Shown here: positions 52,239 through 61,742 of the stretch, one piece after another | Position numbering within the stretch: the first letter of the stretch is position 1 | How the letters are laid out: every line of letters begins with the position of its first letter | Origin: Variovorax paradoxus | GTDB lineage: Bacteria; Pseudomonadota; Gammaproteobacteria; Burkholderiales; Burkholderiaceae_C | Direction: 5' to 3' | NCBI RefSeq assembly: GCF_902712855.1 | Contig: NZ_LR743507.1 | Coordinates: forward strand, 2,280,001 to 2,344,000 | DNA length: 64,000 nt | Notes under the pieces: model-generated | Seen by the model: only the letters and a program-made list of their open reading frames with translations | Databases searched by the model: none | What the model was told of the DNA's origin: nothing | Translations under genes and position numbers: made by a program

Positions 52239-53183
52239 TTACAACTTGCCGAGGAGCAGGAACTCCATCAGCGCCTTCTGCGCATGCAGGCGGTTCTCGG
52301 CCTCGTCCCACACCACCGATTGCGGCCCGTCGATGACTTCGGCCTGCACCTCTTCCCCGCGGTGCGCGGGCAGGCAGTGCATGAAGAGGGCGTCAGGCTG
52401 GGCTGCGCGCATCATGTCCTCGTCGACGCACCAGTCGGCGAAGGCCTTGCGGCGGGCCTCGTTCTCCGCCTCGTAGCCCATGCTGGTCCAGACGTCGGTG
52501 GTGACGAGGTCGGCGCCGCGGCAGGCTTCCATCGGGTCCTTGAAGACCTTGTAGCTGTCGCCCGAGCGGATGCCGGCGATCGACTGGTCGACCTCGTAGC
52601 CGCTGGGCGTGCTGACGTGCACGGTGAAGCCGAGGATCTCGGCGGCCTGCAGCCAGGTGTTGGCCATGTTGTTGCCGTCGCCCACCCAGGCCACGGTCTT
52701 GCCCTGGATCGAGCCGCGGTGCTCGATGTAGGTGAAGATGTCCGCCAGGATCTGGCAGGGATGGAACTCGTTGGTCAGGCCGTTGATGACCGGCACGCGC
52801 GAGTGCGCCGCGAAGGCATCGATCTTGGTTTGCTCGTACGTGCGGATCATCACCAGGTCGACCATGCGGCTGATGACCTTGGCGCTGTCCTCGATGGGCT
52901 CGGCGCGGCCGAGCTGGCTGTCGCCGGTGGTCAGGTGCACCACGCTGCCGCCGAGCTGGTACATGCCCGCCTCGAAGCTCACGCGGGTGCGTGTGCTGGC
53001 CTTCTCGAAGATCATGGCCAGCGTGCGGTCGGTCAGGGGCTGGTGCTTCTCGTAGGTCTTGAACTTCTTCTTGATGACCGCCATGCGGTCGAAGAGGTAC
53101 GTGTATTCGTCGGCCGTGAGGTCCGAGAACTGCAGGTAGTGCCGGATGGCGTTGGGCGCGGTCGTTGTCGTGGCAGTCGTCAT
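52239..53183 (-). CDS. argF: Ornithine carbamoyltransferase
   Basis: ArgF makes citrulline from ornithine and carbamoyl phosphate in arginine biosynthesis. The 314-residue protein has the carbamoyl-phosphate motif EKASTRTRVSFEAG, HPCQILADIFT and HCLPAHRGEEV. Its start codon overlaps the argD stop by 4 nt (ATGA), so the two are translationally coupled in the order argD-argF. Confidence 0.97.
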   Translation of the reverse strand: MTTATTTTAPNAIRHYLQFSDLTADEYTYLFDRMAVIKKKFKTYEKHQPLTDRTLAMIFEKASTRTRVSFEAGMYQLGGSVVHLTTGDSQLGRAEPIEDSAKVISRMVDLVMIRTYEQTKIDAFAAHSRVPVINGLTNEFHPCQILADIFTYIEHRGSIQGKTVAWVGDGNNMANTWLQAAEILGFTVHVSTPSGYEVDQSIAGIRSGDSYKVFKDPMEACRGADLVTTDVWTSMGYEAENEARRKAFADWCVDEDMMRAAQPDALFMHCLPAHRGEEVQAEVIDGPQSVVWDEAENRLHAQKALMEFLLLGKL

Positions 53184-54388
53184 TGGGCGGCAGGCTCCGA
53201 CAGGAAATTCTTGACGATGGGCGCGAGGATGGCAACGATCTCGTCGGCCTCGGCAACGCTCAGGATGAGCGGGGGCACCAGGCGGATGACCTTGTCGGCC
53301 GTGACGCTGAGCAGCAGGCCGGCGTCGCAGGCGCGGTTCAGGATCACGCCGCAGGGGCGGTCGAGCTCGATGCCGAGCATCAGGCCCTGGCCGCGGATGT
53401 CCTTCACGCCCGGCAGGCCACCCAGTTCGCGCTCCAGGGCCGCCTTCAGGTGGGCGCCCACGGTGGCGGCGTTCTCGATCAGGTTCTGCTCTTCCATGAT
53501 GCGGATGGTCTCGACACCGGCGCGCATGGCCAGCGGGTTGCCGCCGAAGGTCGTGCCATGGTTGCCGGGCCCGAAGATGCCGGCGGCCTTGGGGCCTGCC
53601 ACCACGGCGCCGATCGGCACGCCCGAACCCAGGCCCTTGGCCAGCGGCATGACGTCGGGCTTGATGCCGGCCCACTGGTGGGCGAACCACTTGCCGGTGC
53701 GGCCCATGCCGCATTGCACCTCGTCGATCATCATGAGCCAGTCGCGCTCGTCGCACAGGGCGCGCACCTGCTTGAGGTATTCGATGCGCATCGGGTGGAT
53801 GCCGCCTTCGCCCTGGATGGTTTCGAAGAACACGGCCACCACGTTGGGGTTGCCCTCGGTGGCCTTCTTCAGCGCTTCGATGTCGTTCAGCGGCACGCGG
53901 ATGAAGCCCTCGACCAGCGGGCCGAAGCCGGCCTGCACCTTGGGGTTGCCGGTGGCCGACAGGGTGGCGATGCTGCGGCCATGGAAGGCGGCTTCGTAGA
54001 CCACGATCTCGGGGCGCTCGATGCCCTTGTCATGGCCGAACTTGCGCGCCAGCTTCAGGGCGGCTTCGTTGGCCTCGAGGCCGGTGCAGCAGAAGAAGGC
54101 GTTGGTGAGGCCGGACAGCTCGGTCAGCTTGGTGGCGAGCTGTTCCTGGCCGGGCACGTGGTAGTAGTTGGAGCTGTGGATCAGCTTGGTCAGCTGGTCT
54201 TGGAGGGCCGGCACCAGCTCGGGGTGGTTGTGGCCGAGCGTGTTCACGGCGATGCCGCCGAGGCCGTCGATGTAGGCTTTGCCCGCGGTGTCCCAGACTC
54301 GGCAGCCCTGGCCGTGCGACAGCGCGATCGGCAGGCGACCGTAGGTGTTCATGACGTGGGGCGAGGTGGGCTGGGCAGTGGCGCTCAT
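53180..54388 (-). CDS. argD: Acetylornithine/succinyldiaminopimelate aminotransferase
   Basis: ArgD transaminates N-acetylglutamate semialdehyde in arginine biosynthesis and can act in lysine synthesis. The 402-residue class III PLP enzyme has VWDTAGKAYIDGLGGIAVNT, DEVQCGMGRTGKWFAHQ and the PLP lysine in MPLAKGLGSGVPIGAV. GGAGA precedes the ATG at 54388. It overlaps argF by 4 nt. Separate from it, a divergent DUF3579 gene starts 161 bp away. Confidence 0.96.
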   Translation of the reverse strand: MSATAQPTSPHVMNTYGRLPIALSHGQGCRVWDTAGKAYIDGLGGIAVNTLGHNHPELVPALQDQLTKLIHSSNYYHVPGQEQLATKLTELSGLTNAFFCCTGLEANEAALKLARKFGHDKGIERPEIVVYEAAFHGRSIATLSATGNPKVQAGFGPLVEGFIRVPLNDIEALKKATEGNPNVVAVFFETIQGEGGIHPMRIEYLKQVRALCDERDWLMMIDEVQCGMGRTGKWFAHQWAGIKPDVMPLAKGLGSGVPIGAVVAGPKAAGIFGPGNHGTTFGGNPLAMRAGVETIRIMEEQNLIENAATVGAHLKAALERELGGLPGVKDIRGQGLMLGIELDRPCGVILNRACDAGLLLSVTADKVIRLVPPLILSVAEADEIVAILAPIVKNFLSEPAAQ

Positions 54389-54549
54389 TCGGTATCTCCA
54401 ATAAGGGAACGCGAATTCTAGGCGGCGCGTTTGACGGCTTCGTTGAGGATTGCGCATCACAGCAATGCCCCATGTTCAGGATGCAAAAAGTGCCGCGGAT
54501 AGAATCGCTTGTTGCACCGCAGCACCTGCTGCGGCCGCCTCTATCAACG

Positions 54550-54960
54550 ATGATTTCCCCCACAGCCAAAGAAATCTTCATCCAGGGCATCACCAAGGAT
54601 GGCCGGACCTTTCGCCCGAGCGATTGGGCCGAGCGTCTGGCCGGTGTCATGAGTTCGTTTCGCCCTGGCGGCGCGTTTCCAGGCAGCTACCTGAGCTATT
54701 CGCCATGGTGCGTGCCCACGTCGATCAACGGCGTTAAGTGCGTGATCGTGAACCGCGAACTGCGCAACGCGGAACCCATGGCCTGGGACTTCTGCGTGAA
54801 CTTCGCCAAGGACAACGACCTGCAGGTCTCGGACGTGTCGCCGGTGCCGCCCGCTCCGGCCACGCCGAAGGCTGCGCAGACGCCTGTGGCGGCCGCCGTG
54901 CGGTCCGACCCTGTTGCCCCGGTCATTCCCGTCGATCTTCCGAAAACCGATCGCCCATGA
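54550..54960 (+). CDS. DUF3579 family protein
   Basis: The 136-residue protein matches a short beta-proteobacterial family of unknown function (AKEIFIQGITKDGRTFRPSD, WAERLAGVMSSFRP), followed by a Pro/Ala-rich tail. It is conserved beside argD/rpsT in Burkholderiales by memory. The ATG at 54550 is the start that best fits the family; an upstream ATG exists at 54472. Confidence 0.8.
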   Translation: MISPTAKEIFIQGITKDGRTFRPSDWAERLAGVMSSFRPGGAFPGSYLSYSPWCVPTSINGVKCVIVNRELRNAEPMAWDFCVNFAKDNDLQVSDVSPVPPAPATPKAAQTPVAAAVRSDPVAPVIPVDLPKTDRP

Positions 54961-54984
54961 AAAAACCGCCCGAAGGCGGTTTTT
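54961..54984 (+). terminator. Rho-independent terminator after the DUF3579 gene
   Basis: AAAAACCGCC and GGCGGTTTTT form a 10-bp stem with a CGAA loop and a T run. It lies immediately after the stop at 54960. Confidence 0.85.
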
Positions 54985-55016
54985 CACTTTTGCTGCAGCG
55001 CACCCCGATCAAACGG

Positions 55017-55038
55017 CGGACCGGAGGATTCCGGTCCG
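55017..55038 (-). terminator. Hairpin downstream of rpsT
   Basis: CGGACCGGA and TCCGGTCCG form a perfect 9-bp stem with a GGAT loop, 18 bp after the rpsT stop. On the minus strand it is not followed by a clear T run, so it may be a weak terminator or an RNA-stabilising hairpin. Confidence 0.5.
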
Positions 55039-55055
55039 GGCTTGCCTGACAGGTG

Positions 55056-55370
55056 TCAGGCGGCTGCCTTTTCAGGCGCGAGGGCGAGGGCCTTGACCTT
55101 GGCCGACAGGCGGCTCTTGTCGCGGGCTGCCTTGTTCTTGTGGAAGATGCCCTTGTCGGCGACGGTGTCGACGATGCTCTGGGCCTTCGCGAACAGTTCG
55201 CTTGCCTTGGTCTTGTCGCCAGCGAGAACAGCCTTTTCGACGTTCTTCACAGCGGTACGGTATTTGGAGCGCAGCGAGGTGTTCGCAGCGTTGAGCTTGG
55301 TGTCCTGGCGGACGCGCTTACGGCCGGAGGCGAGGCGCGGGTTCTTCTTCTTGGGCTTGGCGGATGCCAT
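55056..55370 (-). CDS. rpsT: 30S ribosomal protein S20
   Basis: S20 binds 16S rRNA early in 30S assembly. The 104-residue protein starts [20 protein letters not shown] and has the helical, Lys/Arg-rich core ([35 protein letters not shown]). Its C-terminus carries an Ala/Leu-rich extension typical of beta-proteobacteria. It is divergent from murJ. Confidence 0.97.
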
Positions 55371-55500
55371 GATTTGTGTCCTTAGTGTGTCTGAGGATGA
55401 TGCAGCAAAGCCCTCGATTATAGGCCGGGTTGGCGATTGCGCCCAATCCAGCGCCCGAGGAGCCCTTTCCGGCGCCTGCCGGGCCCTACACTCGGCCCCC

Positions 55501-57054
55501 GTGTCCCTGCTCAAATCCGCCTCCACAGTCTCCCTGCTGACCCTCGCTTCGCGGATCACGGGCCTCGTGCGCGACGTGCTGTTCGCCTCGGTTTTCGGCG
55601 TGAGCGCGCTGACCGACGCCTTCAACGTCGCCTTCCGCATTCCCAACCTGTTTCGCCGCGTGTTCGGCGAGGGTGCCTTCAGCCAGGCCTTCGTGCCGGT
55701 GCTGGCAGCGCGCAAGACCGAGGCCGGCGAAGAGGGCGCCCGCCAGCTGATCGACCATGTCGCCACGCTGCTTACCTGGACGCTGGTGATCGTCTGCGTG
55801 GCCGGCGTGGTGGGCGCGCCGCTCATGGTCTGGGCCATGGCCAGCGGACTGGCCGGCTTCGACGCCGCGGTGGTCATGACGCGATGGATGTTCCCGTACA
55901 TCGGATTCATGTCGCTGGTGGCCCTGGCGGGCGGCATCCTCAATACCTGGCGCAAGTTCGCGGTGCCGGCCGCCTCGCCGGTGCTGCTCAACATCGCGCT
56001 GATCCTGTCGATCTCGGTCGGCGCACCGCTGTTCCGGCGCTGGGGCATCGAGCCGATCTATGCCCAGTGCGTGGGCGTGCTGGTCGGCGGTGTGCTCCAG
56101 CTGGCGCTGCAGGTCCCGGCGCTGCGCAAGCTCGGCCTGATGCCGCGCATCGGCGCCAGCTTCAAGGCGCTGCGCACTGCATGGAGCGACCCGACCACGC
56201 GCAAGGTGCTCAGGCTGATGCTGCCCGCGCTGCTGGGCGTGAGCGTGGCGCAGATCTCGCTGCTCATCAACACGCAGATCGCCTCGCATCTTGCGGTGGG
56301 CAGCGTGACCTGGGTCACCAATGCCGACCGCCTGATGGAATTTCCCACCGCCATGCTCGGCGTGGCCCTCGGCGTGGTGCTGATGCCGCAACTGGCCAGC
56401 GCCCGCGCCGCCAAGGACGACGCGCGCTATTCGTCGCTGCTCGACTGGGGCCTGCGCCTCGTGGTGCTGCTGTCGGCGCCGTGCGCCGTCGCGTTGCTGC
56501 TGTTCGCCAAGCCGCTGGTGGCGGTGCTCTTCCACAACGGCGCCTACACCGGCGAGGACGTGGGCCGCACCACGCTGGCGTTGATGGGCTATGGCGTGGG
56601 GCTCGTCGGCATCGTGGCGGTGAAGGTGCTCGCGCCCGGCTACTACGCCAAGCACGACACGCGCACCCCCATGCTGATCGCGGTGGGCGTGCTGGTGCTC
56701 ACGCAGGTGCTCAACGTGTTCCTCGTGCCCGTGCTGCAGCATGCGGCGCTGACGCTGACCATCGCGATCGGCGCGCTGGTCAATTCCGCGTGGCTTCTGG
56801 CAGGCCTCATGCGCCGTGGCAGCTACAAGCCAGAACCGGGCTGGGGCAAGTTCGCGCTGCAGGTGCTGGCCGGCACGCTTGTGCTGGCGGGCCTGCTGGT
56901 GTGGGGCTCGCAGCACTTCGACTGGATCGGCCTGCGCGACCACCGGCTGGGGCGCATCGGGCTGCTGGCCGCGCTCATCGCCGGCTCGGCGCTGCTCTAC
57001 TTCGCCGTGCTGCTTGCCGTGGGCGTGCGGCTGCGCAGCTTCATCCGCCGCTGA
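55501..57054 (+). CDS. murJ: Lipid II flippase MurJ
   Basis: MurJ translocates lipid II across the inner membrane for peptidoglycan synthesis. The 517-residue protein has about 14 transmembrane helices, with the conserved [40 protein letters not shown] and [17 protein letters not shown]. The GTG at 55501 begins [17 protein letters not shown], the normal N-terminus; no ATG fits as well. Its place beside rpsT is conserved in proteobacteria. Confidence 0.96.
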
Positions 57055-57105
57055 AGCCTGGCGCCGCGTCCTTGACGCTCCGCACGGGCTCCTCTACAAA
57101 GACAC

Positions 57106-57960
57106 ATGACGTTCAGCTTTCAGCTTCCCACCGCGCTGGAGTACTTCGAATCGCTGGTCCGCAGCGACGATCACTTTCCGTTGCTCGAAGCCGCCGCCAG
57201 CCTCGCGCAGGACGAATACCCCGAACTCGACGTGCAGCAGGTGCTCGGCGACGTCGACCAGCTGCTGGCGCGCCTGAAGCGCCGCCTGCCCGCCGATGCC
57301 GCGCCGCTCGCCCGCCTGCGTGCGCTGAACCAGTTCTTCTTCAGCGACCTCAGCTTCGGCGGCAACGTCAATGACTACTACGACCCCGACAACAGCTACC
57401 TGAATGCTGTTCTGCGAACCCGCCGCGGCATCCCGATCTCGCTGGCCGTCCTGTGGATGGAGCTGGCGCAGGGCCTGGGCCTGCAGGCGCGCGGCATCGG
57501 CTTTCCGGGGCACTTCATGCTGAAGGTGACGCTGCCCAAGGGGCAGGTGGTGATCGACCCGTTCACCGGCAAGTCGCTCTCGCGCGAGGAACTCGGCGAG
57601 CGTCTCGAGCCCTACAAGCGCAGCAACGGCCTGGTGGGCGACTTCGACGTGCCGCTGGGCCTGTACCTGCAGCCCGCCAGCCCGCGCGAGATCATCGCGC
57701 GCATGCTGCGCAACCTGAAGGAAGTGCACCACGCGCAGGAAGACTGGCAGCGCGTCATCGCCGTCCAGGACCGCCTCATCGTGCTGCTGCCGGCCGCCTG
57801 GGGCGAGTACCGCGACCGCGGCATCGCGCATGCCGAGCAGGGCAATGCCGCGCAGGCCGTGCGCGACCTCGAGACCTACCTGGCGAAGGCCGACGACGCC
57901 CTCGACATCGACGCCGTCGCGGAGCGCGTGGCCGCCCTGCGCAGGGCGGCCAACGGATGA
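57106..57960 (+). CDS. SirB1-family protein (transglutaminase-like fold with TPR-like C-terminus)
   Basis: The 284-residue protein has the SirB1 core with RTRRGIPISLAVLWMELAQG and GIGFPGHFMLKV, and a helical TPR-like C-terminus (residues ~200-280). The core lacks the catalytic Cys of true transglutaminases. Function is unknown. Its last bases overlap the start of the glyoxalase gene (ATGA). Confidence 0.85.
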   Translation: MTFSFQLPTALEYFESLVRSDDHFPLLEAAASLAQDEYPELDVQQVLGDVDQLLARLKRRLPADAAPLARLRALNQFFFSDLSFGGNVNDYYDPDNSYLNAVLRTRRGIPISLAVLWMELAQGLGLQARGIGFPGHFMLKVTLPKGQVVIDPFTGKSLSREELGERLEPYKRSNGLVGDFDVPLGLYLQPASPREIIARMLRNLKEVHHAQEDWQRVIAVQDRLIVLLPAAWGEYRDRGIAHAEQGNAAQAVRDLETYLAKADDALDIDAVAERVAALRRAANG

Positions 57961-58382
57961 CAGCCAAGGCCGGCGTGAGTGCGGCGCCCGACCTGGGCAC
58001 GCTGCACCGGTTCCACGGTGTGCAGCCGGTGCTGCCGGTGTCGGACGTCACTCGCGCCGCGCGATGGTTCCGCGATGTGCTGGGCTTCGAGCTCGACTTC
58101 ATCGCCGGCGAGCCGCCGAGCTACGCCCGCGTGAAGAAGGGCGACGGCAGCCACGGCGACCCGGTCTACCTGCGGCTGTGGCAGTGCAACGTGCGCGACG
58201 CCGGGCCGTGGCGCGGCGAGATCGTGATCTGCGTGGGCAACGACATCGACGGGCTGCACGCCGCGTACGTGAAGCGCGGCGTGGCGATCGTCGAGCCGCC
58301 TGTCTCGCACCCCTGGGGCCTGCGCGAGTTCGCGATCCGCGAGCCTGACGGCCACCTGCTGCGCTTCGCTGCGGAAGCCTGA
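57957..58382 (+). CDS. Glyoxalase/bleomycin-resistance (VOC) family protein
   Basis: The 141-residue protein is a single VOC domain (VQPVLPVSDVTRAARWFRDV, GVAIVEPPVSHPWGLREFAI, EPDGHLLRF). VOC proteins bind a metal and act in varied reactions; the substrate is unknown. It overlaps the SirB1-like stop by 4 nt, so the pair is co-transcribed. Confidence 0.88.
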   Translation: MTAKAGVSAAPDLGTLHRFHGVQPVLPVSDVTRAARWFRDVLGFELDFIAGEPPSYARVKKGDGSHGDPVYLRLWQCNVRDAGPWRGEIVICVGNDIDGLHAAYVKRGVAIVEPPVSHPWGLREFAIREPDGHLLRFAAEA

Positions 58383-58414
58383 AACACAAAATTACATGCG
58401 GATCGATGCCGATG

Positions 58415-58441
58415 TGTCGATCCGGCGTGCGCTCGCCCGAC
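58415..58441 (+). promoter_or_regulatory. Probable ECF42-type promoter for the YCII-YCII-sigma operon
   Basis: TGTCGA at 58415-58420, a 17-nt spacer, then CGAC at 58438-58441 fits the bipartite ECF42 promoter I recall (TGTCGA ... CGA). The start of transcription would be about 60 bp before the first YCII gene. It suggests the sigma factor drives its own operon. The TGTCGATCCG end also lies in an inverted repeat (58399-58424). Confidence 0.55.
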
Positions 58442-58505
58442 GTGTGAACAGGAGCAGGCGGGTCCGAAGCCGCTCCCGAGCTCATCAACCTTCAGGAGAA
58501 AAGAC

Positions 58506-58937
58506 ATGCGATTCATGATTCTGGTCAAGGCCAACAAGGATTCCGAAGCCGGCGTGATGCCGAGCACCGAGATCCTCACCGCGATGGGCAAGTTCAACGA
58601 GGAGCTGGTCAAGGCCGGCGTGCTGCTGGCCGGCGAGGGCCTGCATCCCAGTTCCAAGGGGGTGCGCGTGCGCTGCGAAGGCCCGACGAAGCGCACCGTC
58701 ATCGACGGCCCGTTCGCCGAAACCAAGGAACTGCTGGCCGGCTTCTGGCTGTTCCAGGTGAAGTCGAAGGAAGAAGCCATCGAATGGATCAAACGCAGTC
58801 CGTTCCAGGAAGGCGAGATCGAGATCCGCCAGGTGTTCGAGGCGGCCGACTTCGGCGACTCGATGACGCCCGAACTGCTGGCGCAGGAAGACCGCCTGCG
58901 CGCCGAGGCCGAGGCTCGCACCAAGGCCGGCAGCTGA
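58506..58937 (+). CDS. YCII-related (DGPF) protein, first of a pair
   Basis: The 143-residue protein has the YCII fold with the DGPF motif (VIDGPFAETKELLAGFW) and starts MRFMILVKANKDSEAG. DGPF proteins are the conserved companions of ECF42 sigma factors; their biochemical role is unknown. AGGAGAAA lies just before the ATG. Its paralogue follows 16 bp later. Confidence 0.92.
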   Translation: MRFMILVKANKDSEAGVMPSTEILTAMGKFNEELVKAGVLLAGEGLHPSSKGVRVRCEGPTKRTVIDGPFAETKELLAGFWLFQVKSKEEAIEWIKRSPFQEGEIEIRQVFEAADFGDSMTPELLAQEDRLRAEAEARTKAGS

Positions 58938-58953
58938 ACCCGGGAGACACGCC

Positions 58954-59379
58954 ATGCGATTCATGCTCCTGATGATTCCCCACGGCTACGAAACGGCCGC
59001 GCCCGGCACCATTCCCGACGACGTCGAAGCCGTCTCGGCCATGATGGCCTACAACGAGTCGATGCAGAAGGCCGGCGTGCTCATCACCTGCGATGGCCTG
59101 CACCCGCCCTCGATGGGGGCGCGCGTCAGCTTCAAGGGACGCAAGCCCTCGGTCGTCGACGGTCCGTTCGCCGAGGCCAAGGAGGTGCTCGGCGGCTTCT
59201 GGATCATCGACGTGCCGTCGCGCGCCGCCGCCATCGAGTGGGCCGCGCGCTGCCCGGGCGGCGACAACGAGGTCATCGAGGTCCGCCAGATCCAGGAGAT
59301 CGGCGACTTCCCGGCCGAAGTGCAGGCGGTGGCCACCGAGTTCACGTCGATGCAGACCGTGAAGAAGGCCGGGCCCTGA
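58954..59379 (+). CDS. YCII-related (DGPF) protein, second of a pair
   Basis: The 141-residue protein starts MRFMLLMIPHGYETAAPG and has VVDGPFAEAKEVLGGFW. It is a diverged paralogue of the preceding gene, with the same order of segments. It is followed 4 bp later by the sigma factor gene. Two DGPF proteins per sigma factor are known for this group. Confidence 0.92.
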   Translation: MRFMLLMIPHGYETAAPGTIPDDVEAVSAMMAYNESMQKAGVLITCDGLHPPSMGARVSFKGRKPSVVDGPFAEAKEVLGGFWIIDVPSRAAAIEWAARCPGGDNEVIEVRQIQEIGDFPAEVQAVATEFTSMQTVKKAGP

Positions 59380-59383
59380 GGCC

Positions 59384-60676
59384 ATGAGCCAAGACGACGC
59401 CACCCGCCGCACGCTCGAGGCGGTGTGGCGCATGGAGTCCGCGAAGATCATCGCCACCGTCGCACGCATGGTGCGCGACGTGGGCCTCGCAGAAGAGCTT
59501 GCGCAGGATGCGCTGGTCTCGGCGCTCGAGCAGTGGACGTCCGACGGCGTGCCCGACAACCCCGCCGCGTGGCTCACCGCCGTGGCCAAGCGTCGCGCGC
59601 TCGACCGCCTGCGCCACCTGCAGCTGGCCGAGCACAAGGCCGGCGAGATCGGCCGCGAACTCGACGCGCAGCACGACATCGCGCAGTCCGAGCTTGCCGA
59701 GGCGGTCGATGCGGCGCTCGACGACGACATCGGCGACGACCTGCTGCGGCTGGTGTTCACCGCCTGCCATCCGGTGCTGTCGACCGAGGCCCGCGTGGCG
59801 CTCACGCTGCGGGTGATGGGCGGCCTCGCCACCGACGAGATCGCGCGTGCCTTCCTGGTGCCCGAGGCCACCGTCGCGCAGCGCATCGTTCGCGCCAAGC
59901 GCACGCTGGCCGAGGCGCGCGTGCCCTTCGAGGTGCCGCGCCGGCACGAGCTCGAGGCGCGGCTCGCGTCGGTGCTCGAAGTCATCTACCTGGTCTTCAA
60001 CGAGGGCTACTCGGCCACGGCGGGCGACGACTGGATGCGGCCTTCGCTGTGCGAGGAAGCCCTGCGGCTGGGGCGCATCCTGGCCGAGCTGGTGCCCGCG
60101 GAGCCCGAGGTGCACGGACTGGTCGCGCTGATGGAGATCCAGGCCTCGCGCACCGCGGCGCGCCTGGGACCTTCAGGCGAGCCGGTGCTGCTGCTCGAGC
60201 AGAACCGCGCGCGTTGGGACCGGATGCTGATCGGCCGCGGCCTGGCGGCGCTCGCGCGTGCCGAGGCGCGTGCACAGGCGCTGGGCGGCGCGCTCGGGCC
60301 CTATGCGCTGCAGGCCGCCATCGCCAGCTGTCATGGCCGCGCGCGCTCCGCCGCCGAAACCGACTGGGCCCGCATCGCCGCGCTGTACGACGCGCTGGCC
60401 GAGCTTGCGCCGTCGCCCATCGTGGAACTCAACCGCGCGGTGGCGCTGTCGATGGCCTTCGGGCCGGCGGCCGGGCTGGAGGTGGTGGACGCGCTCGTCG
60501 ACGAGCCGGCGCTCAAGGCCTACCACCTGCTGCCGGCCGTGCGTGGCGACCTGCTCTTCAAGCTCGGGCGCCACGAGGAGGCGCGCAGGGAGTTCGACCG
60601 CGCCGCCGCGCTCACGCGCAACACGCGCGAGAAGGCGCTGCTGCTGGCGCGTGCGCGTGCCTGCCTGCCCGCGTGA
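59384..60676 (+). CDS. ECF42-type RNA polymerase sigma factor with C-terminal TPR-like extension
   Basis: The 430-residue protein has sigma region 2 (AKIIATVARMVRDVGLAEEL, DNPAAWLTAVAKRRALDRLR), region 4 (TLRVMGGLATDEIARAFLVP, ATVAQRIVRAKRTLAEARV) and a long C-terminal extension (~200-430) of TPR-like helices that in this group is needed for activity. It has no anti-sigma gene beside it. It lies directly after two DGPF genes, the signature operon of ECF42. Confidence 0.93.
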   Translation: MSQDDATRRTLEAVWRMESAKIIATVARMVRDVGLAEELAQDALVSALEQWTSDGVPDNPAAWLTAVAKRRALDRLRHLQLAEHKAGEIGRELDAQHDIAQSELAEAVDAALDDDIGDDLLRLVFTACHPVLSTEARVALTLRVMGGLATDEIARAFLVPEATVAQRIVRAKRTLAEARVPFEVPRRHELEARLASVLEVIYLVFNEGYSATAGDDWMRPSLCEEALRLGRILAELVPAEPEVHGLVALMEIQASRTAARLGPSGEPVLLLEQNRARWDRMLIGRGLAALARAEARAQALGGALGPYALQAAIASCHGRARSAAETDWARIAALYDALAELAPSPIVELNRAVALSMAFGPAAGLEVVDALVDEPALKAYHLLPAVRGDLLFKLGRHEEARREFDRAAALTRNTREKALLLARARACLPA

Positions 60677-60731
60677 GCCGCCTTTCTGCCGGATCGCACG
60701 AGGGCGCCCGGCACGCGGCGGCATGCGGCCA

Positions 60732-61742
60732 TCACGCGCCCGCTCCCGGATTCGCCTCCGACGGCGAGCCGGGCAGCCCGAACTGGTGCCACGCACGGCG
60801 CAGCTGCGTGTCGGAGCCGAATCCTGACTGCTCCGCGGCCCGGGTGACGCTCGCGCCGGAGGCCAGCGCCAGTTGCGCCGTGGCGAGCCGCAGCCGGCGC
60901 AGGTAGGCCAGCGGCGCCACGCCCGCATGTTCGACGAACAGCCGGGTGAGATGCCGCGCCGAGGTGTGCGCCACCTCCGCCATGCGCGGCACGTTCCAGT
61001 CGGCCTGCGGCTGTTCGCTGACGGCATCCTGCACGCGGTGCAGCGCGGCATGCAGATGGTTGCGGTAGGCCAGGAACGGCGACAGCTCCGGGTCGTGAGG
61101 GCCGCGGCGCAGCGCCACCACCATCGTCTGCGCGACCTGTGCCGCCAGCGCCTCGCCGCACAGTTCGGCGATGCGATGCAGGATCAGGTCGATGCCGGTC
61201 GTGACGCCCGCGCTGCTGTAGACGGGCGGGTCGATCACGAACACCCGGTTGCTCACCACGTCGCAGCGCGGCTCCACCGTCCGCAGCTCGCCCAGGTGAT
61301 GGTGGTGCGTGGTGGCGCGCCGGCCCGCGAGCGCGCCGGCATGCGCGGCCAGCACTGCGCCGGCGCAGACGGTCACCAGTTCGAGCCTGTCGCGCTCGAA
61401 GCGCAGGCCGCGCAGCCAGTGCAGCAGTTCCTGCGCCTCGGGGTTGTCGGTGGCGATGGCGTCGCCGGGAAGTCCCACCAGCACGACCCAGCCCGGGCCG
61501 TCCCATTGCGTGGGCAAGGGCGAGAGCCCGGCAATCTCGACACCGACGGAACTCATCGAGCTCGGCCGGGGGCTCGCGAACTCGATGGCGAAACGCTCGG
61601 GCTGCCCCATGGCCCGCAGGCGCTGGTTGGCGATGCGCAGCGCCTCGGCCGGCCCGGCCCAGTCGAGCACCAGACTGCCGGGCAGCAGCACGAAGACTAC
61701 GCGGATGGGTTGGCGGGGAGGGCGGCGGGGTTTCGGGTCCAT
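60732..61742 (-). CDS. GlxA-like regulator: DJ-1/PfpI domain fused to AraC HTH
   Basis: The 336-residue protein has an N-terminal class I amidotransferase-like (DJ-1/PfpI) domain (IRVVFVLLPGSLVLDWAGPA, LVTVCAGAVLAAHAG) and a C-terminal AraC HTH (~245-330, MAEVAHTSARHLTRLFVEHA, LATAQLALASGASVTRAAEQ). It probably regulates the adjacent DJ-1 and isochorismatase genes. Its start overlaps the DJ-1 gene by 46 bp. Confidence 0.9.
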   Translation of the reverse strand: MDPKPRRPPRQPIRVVFVLLPGSLVLDWAGPAEALRIANQRLRAMGQPERFAIEFASPRPSSMSSVGVEIAGLSPLPTQWDGPGWVVLVGLPGDAIATDNPEAQELLHWLRGLRFERDRLELVTVCAGAVLAAHAGALAGRRATTHHHHLGELRTVEPRCDVVSNRVFVIDPPVYSSAGVTTGIDLILHRIAELCGEALAAQVAQTMVVALRRGPHDPELSPFLAYRNHLHAALHRVQDAVSEQPQADWNVPRMAEVAHTSARHLTRLFVEHAGVAPLAYLRRLRLATAQLALASGASVTRAAEQSGFGSDTQLRRAWHQFGLPGSPSEANPGAGA

